From assembly GCA_019188255.1 (NCBI GenBank), contig JAETXT010000011.1, forward strand, positions 2,976,001-3,040,000: 64,000 nt of DNA, in the 5' to 3' direction. Origin of the DNA: Verticillium longisporum. Taxonomy: Eukaryota > Ascomycota > Sordariomycetes > Glomerellales > Plectosphaerellaceae. Of the stretch, positions 22,897 through 32,890 are shown piece after piece. A model generated the notes under the pieces. It was not told the DNA's origin and searched no databases. It saw only the letters and a list, made by a program, of their open reading frames with translations. Made by a program: the position numbers and the translations under genes. The first letter of the stretch is position 1. The number at the start of each line of letters is the position of its first letter.

Positions 22897-23745
22897 ATGT
22901 CGACCATCACCGAGGTCACGAGCGTGCCAGACTGGGAGAAGCACCTCGCCTCCCTCGCACCGACCACCCTCCTCATCATTTCCTTCCACGCGCCCTGGGC
23001 CGCGCCCTGCGCCCAGATGGCCACCGTCCTGTCGACCCTCGCCGCAGACTACCCTGTCACGAGCCCACCACAGACCTCCTGGGTCTCCATAAATGCAGAG
23101 GAGCTCAGCGACCTCAGCGAAACCTACGACGTCACCGCCGTGCCCTACCTCGTCCTCATCCGCAACGGTCAGGTCGTTGAGACGGTCAGCGGCAGCAGCG
23201 CCGTCAAGGTGCGCACAGCCATCGAGACGCACGCGAAGAACACGGGTGCCGCCGCCGCCGCCCCGGCCACAGTCAACGGCAACGAGGGCGTCGCCGCCGA
23301 TGGCGACGCCGCCGCCAAGCCCGACGAGCCCGTCGACCCGGAGAAGGCCAAGGAGGATCTGTTCAAGCGGCTGGCGGACCTCGTCAAGGCGGCGCCCGTC
23401 ATGCTCTTCATGAAGGGCACCCCCAATTCGCCGCAGTGCGGCTTCTCGAGGCAGCTTGTGGCCATTTTGCGCGAGAACTTTGTCAAGTTTGGCTTCTTCA
23501 ACATCCTGGCGGACGACGAGGTGCGGCAGGGTCTCAAGGAGTACGCCGACTGGCCCACTTTCCCCCAGCTTTGGGTTGATGGTGAGCTCGTGGGTGGACT
23601 GGATATCGTGAGTTCTCGTCTTGCTGGTCATCGCGCCGCGTGCCCTCTAGTAGCTGACAGAAAGCCAGGTCAAGGAGGAGCTCGAGAACGATGCCGACTT
23701 TTTGCAGCGTACAGCGTCAAGACGGAGGGAGAGGCAACGGCATAG
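22897..23745 (+). CDS. Monothiol CGFS glutaredoxin, Grx3/Grx4 (PICOT) type
   Basis: Exons 22897-23607 and 23669-23745 (61-base intron, gtgagt...ccag). An N-terminal thioredoxin-like domain carries WAAPC (Cys38), an Ala/Glu-rich linker covers about residues 115-145, and the C-terminal glutaredoxin domain has the CGFS motif (Cys181), KGTPNSPQ and WPTFPQLWVDGELVGGLDI. Known role: cytosolic and nuclear protein that binds a [2Fe-2S] cluster with glutathione, delivers iron, and in fungi partners with iron-responsive regulators. The short last exon reads EELENDADF and then leaves frame. One extra T in the T5 run at 23699-23703 gives FFAAYSVKTEGEATA and a stop at 23743, for a 262-residue protein. Without it, translation runs on into the trailer. 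Confidence 0.93.
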   Translation: MSTITEVTSVPDWEKHLASLAPTTLLIISFHAPWAAPCAQMATVLSTLAADYPVTSPPQTSWVSINAEELSDLSETYDVTAVPYLVLIRNGQVVETVSGSSAVKVRTAIETHAKNTGAAAAAPATVNGNEGVAADGDAAAKPDEPVDPEKAKEDLFKRLADLVKAAPVMLFMKGTPNSPQCGFSRQLVAILRENFVKFGFFNILADDEVRQGLKEYADWPTFPQLWVDGELVGGLDIVSSRLAGHRAACPLVADRKPGQGGARERCRLFAAYSVKTEGEATA

Positions 23746-24791
23746 GAAGGTTCAACAATACGGGATATCATGATTTCTTTTCACGTTCAAGAATACGTTT
23801 CACGCCATTGAGGGGACCCGTTCCACGCCGTGAGTAATGATGACCTGCTTATCAACCGATAAGGCTTGTGGGAAGATGAATTGGCAGCTCCAAGCTTAGG
23901 CTTGCTTCCAACTCGGGCAGGTTCTATCACGATAAACCTGTCGTACCAGATCTCGAGGCTGTCTGGGCTATGGTCGTATTTGATATGGCGCATGTTTTCC
24001 TATTCTTGCCGCCCCGTGATACATCCCACGCCTGCCATCAGAGTTGCAAGCAGCAGTCTGATGCGATGCCAGCCCTGTCTGATATGAGACGGGCAGTCGA
24101 GCTTAACATCGCCGTTAGACACGGACAGGCCTGAATGCTGTGGTCCTCAAGTGAGTGGGGAATATTGCTTGTCTCTCTCAGCCCAGGTTGCTGCAACGCC
24201 GTGCTTGGGGCATGCACGGCGCTGCCGATTAGGCATATCGAGAGGCAGGTTGGAGGTTGATGGAGGAAACACGGTTGCGGGTCCTCAGTATCCTGTCGGG
24301 ACATTCAGGCTTTTCAGAATAATCATCGTCATGTGTTGGGTCGCGCAATGCATCGTGTTGGAACCGCTGGCTTGAAAGAGCCCCTTCGCGCTTGCGTGTC
24401 GTATGCTGCATGTTGCTGTCAACTGTGGAATTGTCATCGCCAAACAGGTCGCGCTACTCGGCTGGAATCTGCGTCCTGCGTGAACAGATCAAATCGAACG
24501 GCATGAGCAACAACATGCTCTCCATCCTGGCGAACTCGGTACTGGCGGTGGCAGATTGCCATCGTGAATGGCCAAAAAGCGCCGTACTGGGGGTGCCGAA
24601 GAGAGGATATCTATCCGGGCACCAAGCTCTCACGGTGCCTCAGATGGTTGTGAGTCACCGGCGAGTGGTTAAAAGTAGCGCTTCGAGCTTCTGACAGCGT
24701 CGAGATGACGCTTTGTTCGCGATGTGCTGCATTGGAAGCTCTTAAGTCCAGTCTGAAGGGGTCTGGCTGGTGAGAGATTCTCGAGAATGTG

Positions 24792-24814
24792 CCGGAGTTA
24801 AGTGTTAACTCCGG
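24792..24814. promoter_or_regulatory. 23-bp perfect palindrome, possible zinc-cluster operator
   Basis: The arms CCGGAGTTAA and TTAACTCCGG are exact reverse complements around a GTG spacer. Inward-facing CGG and CCG triplets are separated by 15 bases, the layout that dimeric Zn2Cys6 proteins recognise. It lies 1.3 kb upstream of such a regulator. No binding evidence is available. Confidence 0.4.
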
Positions 24815-25146
24815 TGAAACCCTCCCAGATTGCCGATCAGAGGCGCAGTGCAGGGAAGGTGACCCGACTCTAAAGCTGCCCTAACGGAACAAGCCTTCAC
24901 ATGGAACCAAGCCGAGCGGGCATTGCCCAAGCCTCGTCGCGTTGTTGCGTCGTCAGTGTGAAGAGGGGCCTACCGTTTTAGGGATGAAGCATGGGATGTG
25001 TGAGGGGAAATGACAGACAGGTGGGTGGGTGCCCAGGGAGCCGCTGCAATCGCGGTAGCATCCTTCCAGGCAACTACTGCCCTACGCGGCGTCGTCGACG
25101 AGGCTGGTGGCGCCTGTCCCTCGCTGACAGCGTGCGTCTGGGGATA

Positions 25147-25213
25147 AGGTAGCTAACTACCTACCTTACCTACCTTACCTAGGTAGTTACCTACCTTAGG
25201 TACCTAGGTAGGG
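25147..25213. repeat. CCTAGGTA-family palindromic motif cluster
   Basis: About 67 bases made almost entirely of GGTAG, CTACC, CCTTACC and CCTAGGTA elements in both orientations, able to form nested hairpins. This is the longest member of the family in the window. Confidence 0.7.
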
Positions 25214-26137
25214 TCGAGCCTAGTGTAGAGACCCTGGACCATTGAGCCAAGGTACTTCTTCCTGGTGCATTGACACTAAGCGCGATGCTGGTAGTGCTTT
25301 CCTCGTGCCTCAACCCTGCGCAAAATGGCTTGATGTACGTACCAGCTTTCTCTCTCGTCGTTTCTCCCCGAGCCTGAAGGGACTTTCGTCTTTCAATCCT
25401 AGGCCAATCCCAAGGACTGCTTGCCTATCCGTGATATTTTCTTCCGCGCCATCGCTCTTGACTGCCCCATCTGTCACTTCTCCTTTCCATAAACACAATC
25501 TTCATCTTCAAAACCATCACCCCGCACGACTCATAGAACTGGCCCCTGCTCCGTATCGTCGCCTATCAGATCGCTGATTCGCTTCCTGAATTTGAGCAAG
25601 TGCTTCTTTAGGAGATTCCGTGGGAGCTTACTGATGTAAGTCCAATTGCCCTCGCGTGGCCCCAATCGCATCTTACATCCAGGCGCTTTGCCAGCCACAC
25701 AGCCTGTGTACACACAGTCATTGACTCTGGTCGTATTTAGCAGTCGCAAGACCACAATCTGACGCGGTCCCCTCCTGTTCTTGTTGAAGCGCCCAACAAC
25801 GAGGCCGTCAGATCGGTCCTGACAGCAACACCACCGCAGCAGCGAGCGCATCTCCAACGAGTTTCGTGATCACCCAAGACTTCAAAGCTGCAGCATCGGC
25901 AGATAAAGGTCTGCAGCAATCTTGGCGATTCATCAAGTCGCACAGGCTGTCGGGCTGCGCCCTTCTCTCGAGTCTCCATCTCGAGACGCGCACAGTTGGC
26001 GGCCACACTTGAGTTTTCGCCTGTCAGCAGAGCATCTTGCGGTCAATCTCACCCGCACCCCCGTCTGCCACTGGATCATTGCATTGGCACCCAACAACCT
26101 GTTTCGCCATTGATCTCATCCACCTTATCTTGTCAGC

Positions 26138-29058
26138 ATGAGTCCCACACCGCCAGGGACATCCTCCTCGGGCCGCTCCCCTGAGGAGCAGTTCCGTGTC
26201 GTGCGCAAGAGGAACCGAATCCCACTGAGTTGTTACCCGTGCAGGACAAGAAAGTAAGCATCATCGTCTCTACTCACTGGCGAATACTAAGCTAACATGT
26301 GAATGAACAGACTGTAAGAAGATCAATGCGACTCAGCATGCTCAGACGCTCAAACTAACTGTTCAATGACAGAAAATGCGATAGAAGCCACCCATGTAGC
26401 AACTGCGTCAAACGAGAGGGCGAGGATGTGTCGACATGCTCGTACGCCACTCCGTCGGCGCGCAAGAAGAGTTCTACCGCTGGCGCGTCAACCCCCGATG
26501 ACATGCAGAATCGCATCGATAGATTGGAAGGACTGGTGTTGTCCTTGATGCACAACGGCAGCAACGTCGAGGTTACCACTTCGGGCGCTGCTCCAGGCGC
26601 TTCGTCCTCCTCCAGCCGAGCCAACACAACGCCCGGGGAAATCGACCCATCACCATCTGCCCTGACGAAACAGCAGACAGAGACTAGTATGGACGATGCA
26701 GAAGACGACGACAGCGATATCGATGATGGCCTAGCTACGTCGCTTGGAGTTCTCAAGGTCGACAATGAATATCGGACAAGAACATTGGCATCTCATCTTG
26801 GCGGACATTTCTGAGGTCAAGACGTACTTCAACAACCACAAAAAGGAACTAGAAAAGGGCTACGAGACTGTCAAAAACTCCAAACCAGCAAGCGCATCTG
26901 ATGGTCCGACCTTTCTTTTTGGACAGTCGCGAGCCTCCCCGGAGCAGATTCGGGCCGGATTACCATCGAAGACAAGTATCCTTACACTATGCGGAAGATA
27001 CTTTAACTCACTGGACAATACGTTGACCATAGTCCACGTGCCAGCCTTCCAACAGCAACTTCGATCACATTTCCAAAATCCAAACGAAACCCCTCTGATG
27101 TGGCTGGGCTGCTTGTATGCAGTTCTCAGTCTTGCGCTGCATAGTTACAGCAAAGCTGGCGACGAACCACCTGAGTGGAAGGGCAGGGCGCTCGATATGG
27201 CTGCCGAGTACCGTTCGCGGACAGTACAATGTCTTCTTGAGGTCGATTACACGAAGCCGGTCGAATACACGCTGGAAACCATGCTGCTCTACCTTAATGG
27301 AGAATATTCAGCCCGATTCGATGCCGACATGGCACTCTGGCTTATCAGCTCACTCACGACAAGAGTTGCGTTTCGATTAGGCTACCATAGGGACCCCAAG
27401 TGGTTTCCCTCGCTGACGCCCTTCCAAGCTGTACGTATAACCTCGTGCGCTTCTGTACAGGGGCGCTAATAAATGATAACAGGAGATGCGACGGCGCGTT
27501 TGGGCAACAGTCAGGATGAGCGATATCTTCATGTCACAACACGTGGCCCTGCCAGCAATGATACACGACCAAGATTGCGACACGGAGTTGCCCAGCAATG
27601 TTTTCGACGAAGATTTCGGCCCCGAGACGGAAGTCATGCCACCACCGCGCCCCTCAACGGAGCCCACGCCGATCGCTTACGCTCTCGCAAAATGCAGACT
27701 GGGTCTTGAGCTGGGCAACATTATACAAGTCACGGGAAGGGTCGGCAGACAGGTTCATTATGAGGAAATTCTCCGGTTCGACACCAGGCTTCAGGAGATC
27801 ATGCAGGGGTTGCCCCCACATCTCAAGATGACGCCGTTGGAAGGATCGCAAGATCCAGTAAGCCTGCTGATGGCAAGATTCAGTATTGACATTTTGTACC
27901 AGAAGATCCTGTGTGTTCTGCATCGCAAGTACCTGACGCGGGCGAGAACAAACCCACGATATGCCCACTCTAGGCGCACTGCGATTGAGGCCTCGTTGGT
28001 GACGCTGCAACACTTGGCCACCCTTCATCGGGAAACTCAGCCGAATGGAAGGCTGAGATCAGTCAAGTGGTACATCAGCTCCACGGCAACAAAGGACTTC
28101 CTGCTGCCTGCCATGATGGTAGTTATGGACCTGCATGTTGACAAGAGGGAGGCTCGAAAGCGGCGCGAGTCAGATGGAGATTTCTTCTGGACGCCAGAAC
28201 AACGCATGAACATGATCGGCAACCTTGAACTGACAAGGGACGTCTGGAAGGGACTCGCAGATACATCAATAGAGGCATTCAAGGCCTCTAAAGTTCTCGA
28301 GATCATGCTGGAGAAGATTAGGTCTCCGGAGCCGTCAGAATCTATCCCTGAGGGCACAGATCCGTTCGCGGAGGTCGAGTCGTCTCAGGACATGCACCCC
28401 GAGCACTCGGCAGCCGTCACGCTGGGTATGCTCTCTGGCGGTATGACGCCCAACACAGCAGCGGTACTCGCAAGCATGCAGCAGGCCGATAGTCAGACCA
28501 CATTTGGCGACGTGGACTTTGGCATGTCGGGTGGCACGGGGATGACGCCCAATTTCCCGCAAGATATTGACATGAATGTGCCGCAGTCCCCGTTTTCCAT
28601 GTTTGGCAACCTGGAGGCAGGCGGGGACCTCATGGCTAACTTTGACTGGGTAAGTTCACTCATGTTTTGTTCAGGCCGAGTAGTGACTGACAGCTATGCA
28701 GAACGCTTTCGAAAGTTACACGCAAAGCGCGAATTGGGGTGCCGAGAACGGCTTTGGCTTTCTAGCGCCTCAGCAACCGGACCAGGCGCCAAACAGCCAA
28801 GCACAGCAACCCAACAACGGCAGCAAGGGATACACATATCCCAATCCCAATGCGTCTGGTATGTAGAGCCGGACTAATGTACATTATGAATTGATGGTAT
28901 TTCCATTAGGGGAGAAACATGGAAACGGGGGCAATAGGCGGTCTATATCAAACGGAAGGCAATCACAACTTTTAGGACATTTTGGTAAGTGACTAGGGTG
29001 GCTTCTTGGAGTTTACACATCTTAATTCATTCCTCTTACTCCACCGCTAGCCCGTTGA
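26138..29058 (+). CDS. Zn2Cys6 fungal-specific transcription factor with a 3-nt microexon
   Basis: Exons: 26138-26253, 26311-26313, 26373-27430, 27483-28649, 28702-28858, and probably 28910-28984 and 29051-29058, about 860 residues. The N-terminal zinc cluster reads CYPCRTRK, L, KCDRSHPCSNCVKRE. The three-base exon ACT is needed to give C-x2-C-x6-C. A short coiled coil (MQNRIDRLEGLVLSL) follows. The fungal transcription factor domain spans roughly residues 230-620, with conserved EHWHLILADI, HDQDCDTELPSNVFDEDFG, MARFSIDILYQKILCVLHRKYL and SSTATKDFLLPAMM. The tail is Gln/Asn/Gly-rich. The frame slips by one near 26764, between LGVLKVDN and MNIGQEHW. The last two exons are inferred from good splice sites; if not spliced, a stop at 28866 ends the protein. 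The target pathway is unknown. Confidence 0.85.
26311..26313 (+). other. 3-nt microexon ACT in the zinc-cluster codons
   Basis: Flanked by ...gaatgaacag and gtaagaagat, with a CTAAC branch element in each neighbouring intron (26254-26310, 57 bases; 26314-26372, 59 bases). It contributes the end of a Lys codon and the start of a Leu codon between the second and third zinc-binding cysteines. Confidence 0.7.
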
Positions 29059-30280
29059 TTTTGAATTAGGACATGTAGCTTGCAGTAACAAGTGAACGAA
29101 ATAGACGAGGATTGCGTCCGAGGCAGGCCTCTGGAGGCGAACCCCGCCTCTGGCGAGCCATCGCATTGCCGGCCCTTCATCCATGGTTGGCATCGCGGGG
29201 GTAGCTGCATGATAGATTGCCGGGCGAGGACTCACGTCATAGTCCCCCGCGTTTCTGCCCCAGGGCCGTCCCATGTCCCTCATCAAGAGGCCTGGAAAGC
29301 CGCCCTGGTGGGATGTCGAGTCAGCTTTTGATCGTGACCAGGAGATTGATTAGTCGATCCTTGGCTGGCGGAGCAGAGAAAGCCGAAAGCAATCGAGAAT
29401 GTCTCCGGGCGTGCTGTGAAGATTTCGGGAGGAACCTAATCGGTGCACACTGAGGCGGAGAGCCTTATTTGATGAGCAGGGCTTCTATAGCTGGCCGTTG
29501 GACACGGCAGGCTGATGGCAACGGAGCTGCGTTGGATCGATGATCCAGCTAGTTCTGCCGATAATCTCAGACCTTGAGTGGATTCTGTTTAATTCAAAAC
29601 TGTTTATCACGGAGCAGGGCACATGGAACCAGGGACTGCCAACAACCAACTCGGACTGGGTGTGGCGAGCTGGTTCAGACTGCAACACGACACACCCTGC
29701 TTCTCGTCAACGAGCTACCCCTCGACAACAGATCCGATACATGGCTTTAGATCGAGCATGTCTCTAGAATCTGGGCCTTTGTGGTCAATATCGGTCATCA
29801 TTACTGTGACTGCAGTCAAACGTGTTTGGGCCCCAGACAGCTTACATGCGGACCCTGAGCCTCCGTTGCCCAACACCACCGAGCAGTCACACGTGCTCGG
29901 GCATGTCTTGGCCACTATGAGCTTCCTTTTCTGGGCCTCATGAAGACTGACGTTAAAGTGCCCTGCCGGGGTACGAACCTGATCTGCTGGTCGTCAATGC
30001 CTTTGCATGTGTCACGATTGGTGGGATTAGGGGTTGGAAGCATGATGACACCCAGAACCAAGGTTGACCCCGCGATGTACCGAGATCATATTGTGTGGCT
30101 GTTTTCTTGGCTCTGGAGCTTGGTTTGATGAGGTGTGTGTGTCAGAGAGGTTCGCGAGCTTGCTAGTGAGCATCACGTCTCAGTATGGGGCGCATGAGTA
30201 TAAATTTAACGTTCGCCGCTGTCTCTTGACGATCCCAGAACACAGAAGGAAAACAAAAAAGTATCATCACCTAGCTCAAG
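29059..30280. other. Intergenic; promoter of the AA9 monooxygenase
   Basis: No gene is recognised. A TATAAA box lies at 30199-30204, 77 bases before the monooxygenase start codon. Confidence 0.5.
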
Positions 30281-31066
30281 ATGCCTTCTCTCAAGTCCTC
30301 CCTTCTGGCCGCGGCCGTCACCTCCCTGGTAGGCGTGTCAGCGCACTACAACTTTGAGTCCCTCATTGTCAACGGCGAGGTTACAGGCCCGTACCAGTAC
30401 GTGCGCGCGACAACCAACGCAAACAGCCCCGTCGAGAATGTAGCCGCGACCTCAATGACATGCAGCCAGGGCGGCAACAACACCGACATTCGCGCCCGAA
30501 GCGCCACGCGCACCGGCCAGGCTGGCGCCGAGCTCGGCTTCGCCGTCAACGCCGACCTTGGCCACCCGGGGCCCCTCTCTGTGTACATCTCCAAGGCCCC
30601 CGGTGCGGCGAAGGACTACGTCGGCGACGGCGACTGGTCCAAGATTTACGCCCTGACAACGCGCCGCTTCGACCCCAACATGGGCGTCGACTGGGCGCCG
30701 TTTCCCGCGAGCATCGGCATCAAGAACTTTACCTTTACGCTGCCCGCGCAGACGCCGCCGGGCGAGTACCTCCTGCGCGCCGAGCACGTCGGTCTGCACG
30801 CCGCGCAGAACGTCGGCGGCGCCCAGTTCTACATTGGCTGCGCGCAGATCAAGGTCGAGGGATCCGGCACGGGCACCCCTGGCCCCACGGTCAAGATCCC
30901 CGGCGTGTACACGGGCCAGGAGCCCGGGCTCAAGATTAACCTGTACTGGCCGCCTGTCACGAGCTACACGGCGCCGGGGCCGGTGACGTGGCCGGACAGG
31001 TGTGAGGACCACACGGCGAACCTGAATGGGCGGGCGAGTGAAGGTGACTGTACCCCGCTGCAGTAG
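30281..31066 (+). CDS. AA9 lytic polysaccharide monooxygenase (secreted)
   Basis: Single exon, 261 residues. The signal peptide ends at Ala21, so mature residue 1 is His22 (HYNF), the N-terminal histidine that forms half of the copper-binding histidine brace. The second brace histidine is His95 in LGHPGPLSVYI. Tyr184 in QFYIGCAQI fits the axial tyrosine, and His169 and Gln182 fit the conserved outer-sphere pair. Cys61 and Cys187 can form the usual disulfide. Known role: copper-dependent oxidative cleavage of cellulose or other beta-1,4-glucans outside the cell, fed by an electron donor and a peroxide co-substrate. There is no carbohydrate-binding module; the C-terminus is a short extension ending CTPLQ. 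All active-site residues are intact. Confidence 0.94.
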   Translation: MPSLKSSLLAAAVTSLVGVSAHYNFESLIVNGEVTGPYQYVRATTNANSPVENVAATSMTCSQGGNNTDIRARSATRTGQAGAELGFAVNADLGHPGPLSVYISKAPGAAKDYVGDGDWSKIYALTTRRFDPNMGVDWAPFPASIGIKNFTFTLPAQTPPGEYLLRAEHVGLHAAQNVGGAQFYIGCAQIKVEGSGTGTPGPTVKIPGVYTGQEPGLKINLYWPPVTSYTAPGPVTWPDRCEDHTANLNGRASEGDCTPLQ

Positions 31067-31832
31067 ATCCTAGGGCAGGTCGCTGAGGGAGGCTGTTTGC
31101 TTTTTGATGCGCATGGCCTGATTAGGTGTAAATAGCCAGCCTTGTCTTATTCCCAGTTCTATGAATCAACACATGGGGAAACAATTGCGATAATTGCAGC
31201 TCTCTGTAAGGTGTGATTAGGTGACTTGCAAGGCCTATGGAAGAAGTAGGTGATTAGATCTTGTCTTGCTTATGAGCTCAACAATTTCATCAATATCGCC
31301 TGCCATGTCTGACTAGAACGACATATGCCCAATGCTTAATCAAGTCTATTAGCCAATTTACTTTTGTTTGAACATCATGAACGTTGGCAGGCTATTCTGA
31401 ATAAAGTGGAATCGCTCATAGACTCATCATCATGCTTAGCAGCCTCGTAATCAAACAAAAGGATAAGGATATGTAACAGTATGATTGAGACACTGATCAC
31501 GAGCTTCAGACATAATCTCAAGAGTCGTGTATGTTTTCCCTCTTTTCGTGCACTTCAGTATTGCTATATGAGCCTAGAAGTCTCACGGCGAACAGAGGCC
31601 CCCAATATTCTGGATTTTTCAACAACAATCGTCTCGCCTCACCTACAAATTAGGGGGGCTATCCGCGTGGAGAGAGCATGAATCACCTGTGGCCGATGGC
31701 CCAGATTGTACCCGGATGACTTCCCTTCCACCATTCAGCCCCATCCGCCCGAGATACCCTGACGGAGTGGGCATGCCCTCGAGCAGAGACTCTCCTTGAT
31801 AGTAAACCATCATCCATACCTCCAACAACAAA
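31067..31832. other. Intergenic, no gene recognised
   Basis: AT-richer trailer and spacer between the AA9 gene and the tRNA. No open frame of note. Confidence 0.5.
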
Positions 31833-31963
31833 AGCCACGTAGCTCAGTGGTAGAGCGCCCAGGTTTCTTCCTCCTAGAACCCTTTCCGCTCTCGCAGACC
31901 TAAAGGCCATAAATGGTCATCTTCTTCCCTGGGAGGTCGGTGGTTCGAGTCCACCCGTGGCTG
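31833..31963 (+). tRNA. Intron-containing nuclear tRNA, anticodon uncertain
   Basis: The acceptor AGCCACG pairs fully with CGTGGCT, followed by discriminator G. The D-arm/A box GTAGCTCAGTGGTAGAGC and the T-arm/B box GGTGGTTCGAGTCCACC are canonical. The anticodon stem CCCAG pairs with CTGGG. A 59-base insertion (31869-31927) sits where nuclear tRNA introns lie. By standard numbering the anticodon would be TTC, but position 32 is G and position 37 is T, which is unusual, so I do not assign the amino acid. The mature length would be 72 bases plus CCA. Confidence 0.75.
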
Positions 31964-31969
31964 AGCATA

Positions 31970-31976
31970 TTTTTTT
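31970..31976 (+). terminator. RNA polymerase III terminator of the tRNA
   Basis: A run of seven T on the coding strand begins seven bases after the discriminator base, the usual position and composition of a Pol III stop. Confidence 0.8.
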
Positions 31977-32215
31977 GGAGCAGCATATCTCCTTTGAAGT
32001 CAACACCAGATTCACAATCAATGGAAACGGAACGGGTTTTACGCTGACAGGGCAGACGTTGTCATTGATATTCCACTGTGCCCCACGCCCCACGTTAGAC
32101 ATGCTAAGACGAAGAAGAAGAAGAAGAAAGTGAAAAAGGTTGGACAAAATAAAAAAAAATTGCCCAAACAACACAAGTCCCCGGCCAATGATTCCCGTCC
32201 TGACGGGCGAAATAC

Positions 32216-32890
32216 CTAGATGCCAAACGCATCCTTGGCCCGCTGCCAGTAGGCCACCCTGTCGTCGGTAACCTCGGTACCGACGCACTCGGATAGATAC
32301 TTGTTGAGTCCCTCACGGCTGCCGGACTGCAGCGCCGTCCGGACGCCGGCGTCACACTGGGTCGCCAGGAACCAGGCGGCCGAGGCCCACGAGTACTTGT
32401 CCGGCAGCACGAGCTCGAGGACCTTGTTCTTCTGGTCGTCGGTCAGGCTGTCGGCACCGGCGCCGGCGGTGATGCTCTCGGCCTCGGCACGCAGCTCGGG
32501 CACGTCGAGGGCGTAGGCGAGGTTAAAGTTGATCATCTGCAGGTTACGGGTGCCCTGGCCGGGGCGGCCGGGCGCGGGAAAGTGGTTGCGGTTGTACTTG
32601 AGATCGCCCGTCTCAAAGGCGATGAGGGAGAGGAGGGCCGAGATCTCGGCTGGAGCGTAGACCTTGTGGTCGCTGAAGGCCTTGATGAGGTAGGGGGCTG
32701 CCTGGGCGGCGGTGCGGCACTCGGTGGCGAAGTCAGTCGCGGGGTCGCATGATGACGACTTGGGCGCCGTCGCGAGGATGATGGACTCGGCGGAGGGGGC
32801 CGCCGTCTTGGTGGGGCCGCGAGGTGCGAGGGGTGCCGCGAGGGCGGTAGCGACGAGCAGAGTCGCGGGTAGGATGGTAGAGAGATGCAT
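32216..32890 (-). CDS. Secreted protein with lysozyme-like motifs
   Basis: Intronless, 224 residues. The signal peptide ends near Ala19 (ATALAA), followed by a basic site (APRG). The mature part has two early cysteines, then LSLIAFETGDLKYNRNH and PGQGTRNLQMINF, and two late cysteines (TQCDAG, SECVGT). A glutamate in FETG followed by GQGTRNLQM resembles the catalytic-Glu and Gly-rich hairpin pattern of lysozyme-superfamily muramidases and chitinases, but that is a motif-level inference and I do not recognise a named family. A TATATA element about 95 bases upstream (32986-32991) supports the start. Confidence 0.7.
   Translation of the reverse strand: MHLSTILPATLLVATALAAPLAPRGPTKTAAPSAESIILATAPKSSSCDPATDFATECRTAAQAAPYLIKAFSDHKVYAPAEISALLSLIAFETGDLKYNRNHFPAPGRPGQGTRNLQMINFNLAYALDVPELRAEAESITAGAGADSLTDDQKNKVLELVLPDKYSWASAAWFLATQCDAGVRTALQSGSREGLNKYLSECVGTEVTDDRVAYWQRAKDAFGI

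Larger units (their letters stand above)
23746..26137. other. Intergenic region upstream of the Zn2Cys6 regulator
   Basis: About 2.4 kb without a recognised gene. It holds a 23-base palindrome at 24792-24814 and a dense CCTAGGTA-type cluster at 25147-25213. The 3' part is probably the leader of the Zn2Cys6 regulator. Confidence 0.5.

Noticed and set aside
22834..23631. A 265-codon minus frame over the glutaredoxin
   Set aside because: Antisense shadow; the + strand encodes clear Trx and CGFS domains.
29950..30040. A second tRNA on the minus strand near GGTTCGTACCC
   Set aside because: Only a B-box-like word is present; no A box, paired acceptor stem or T-run terminator could be found.
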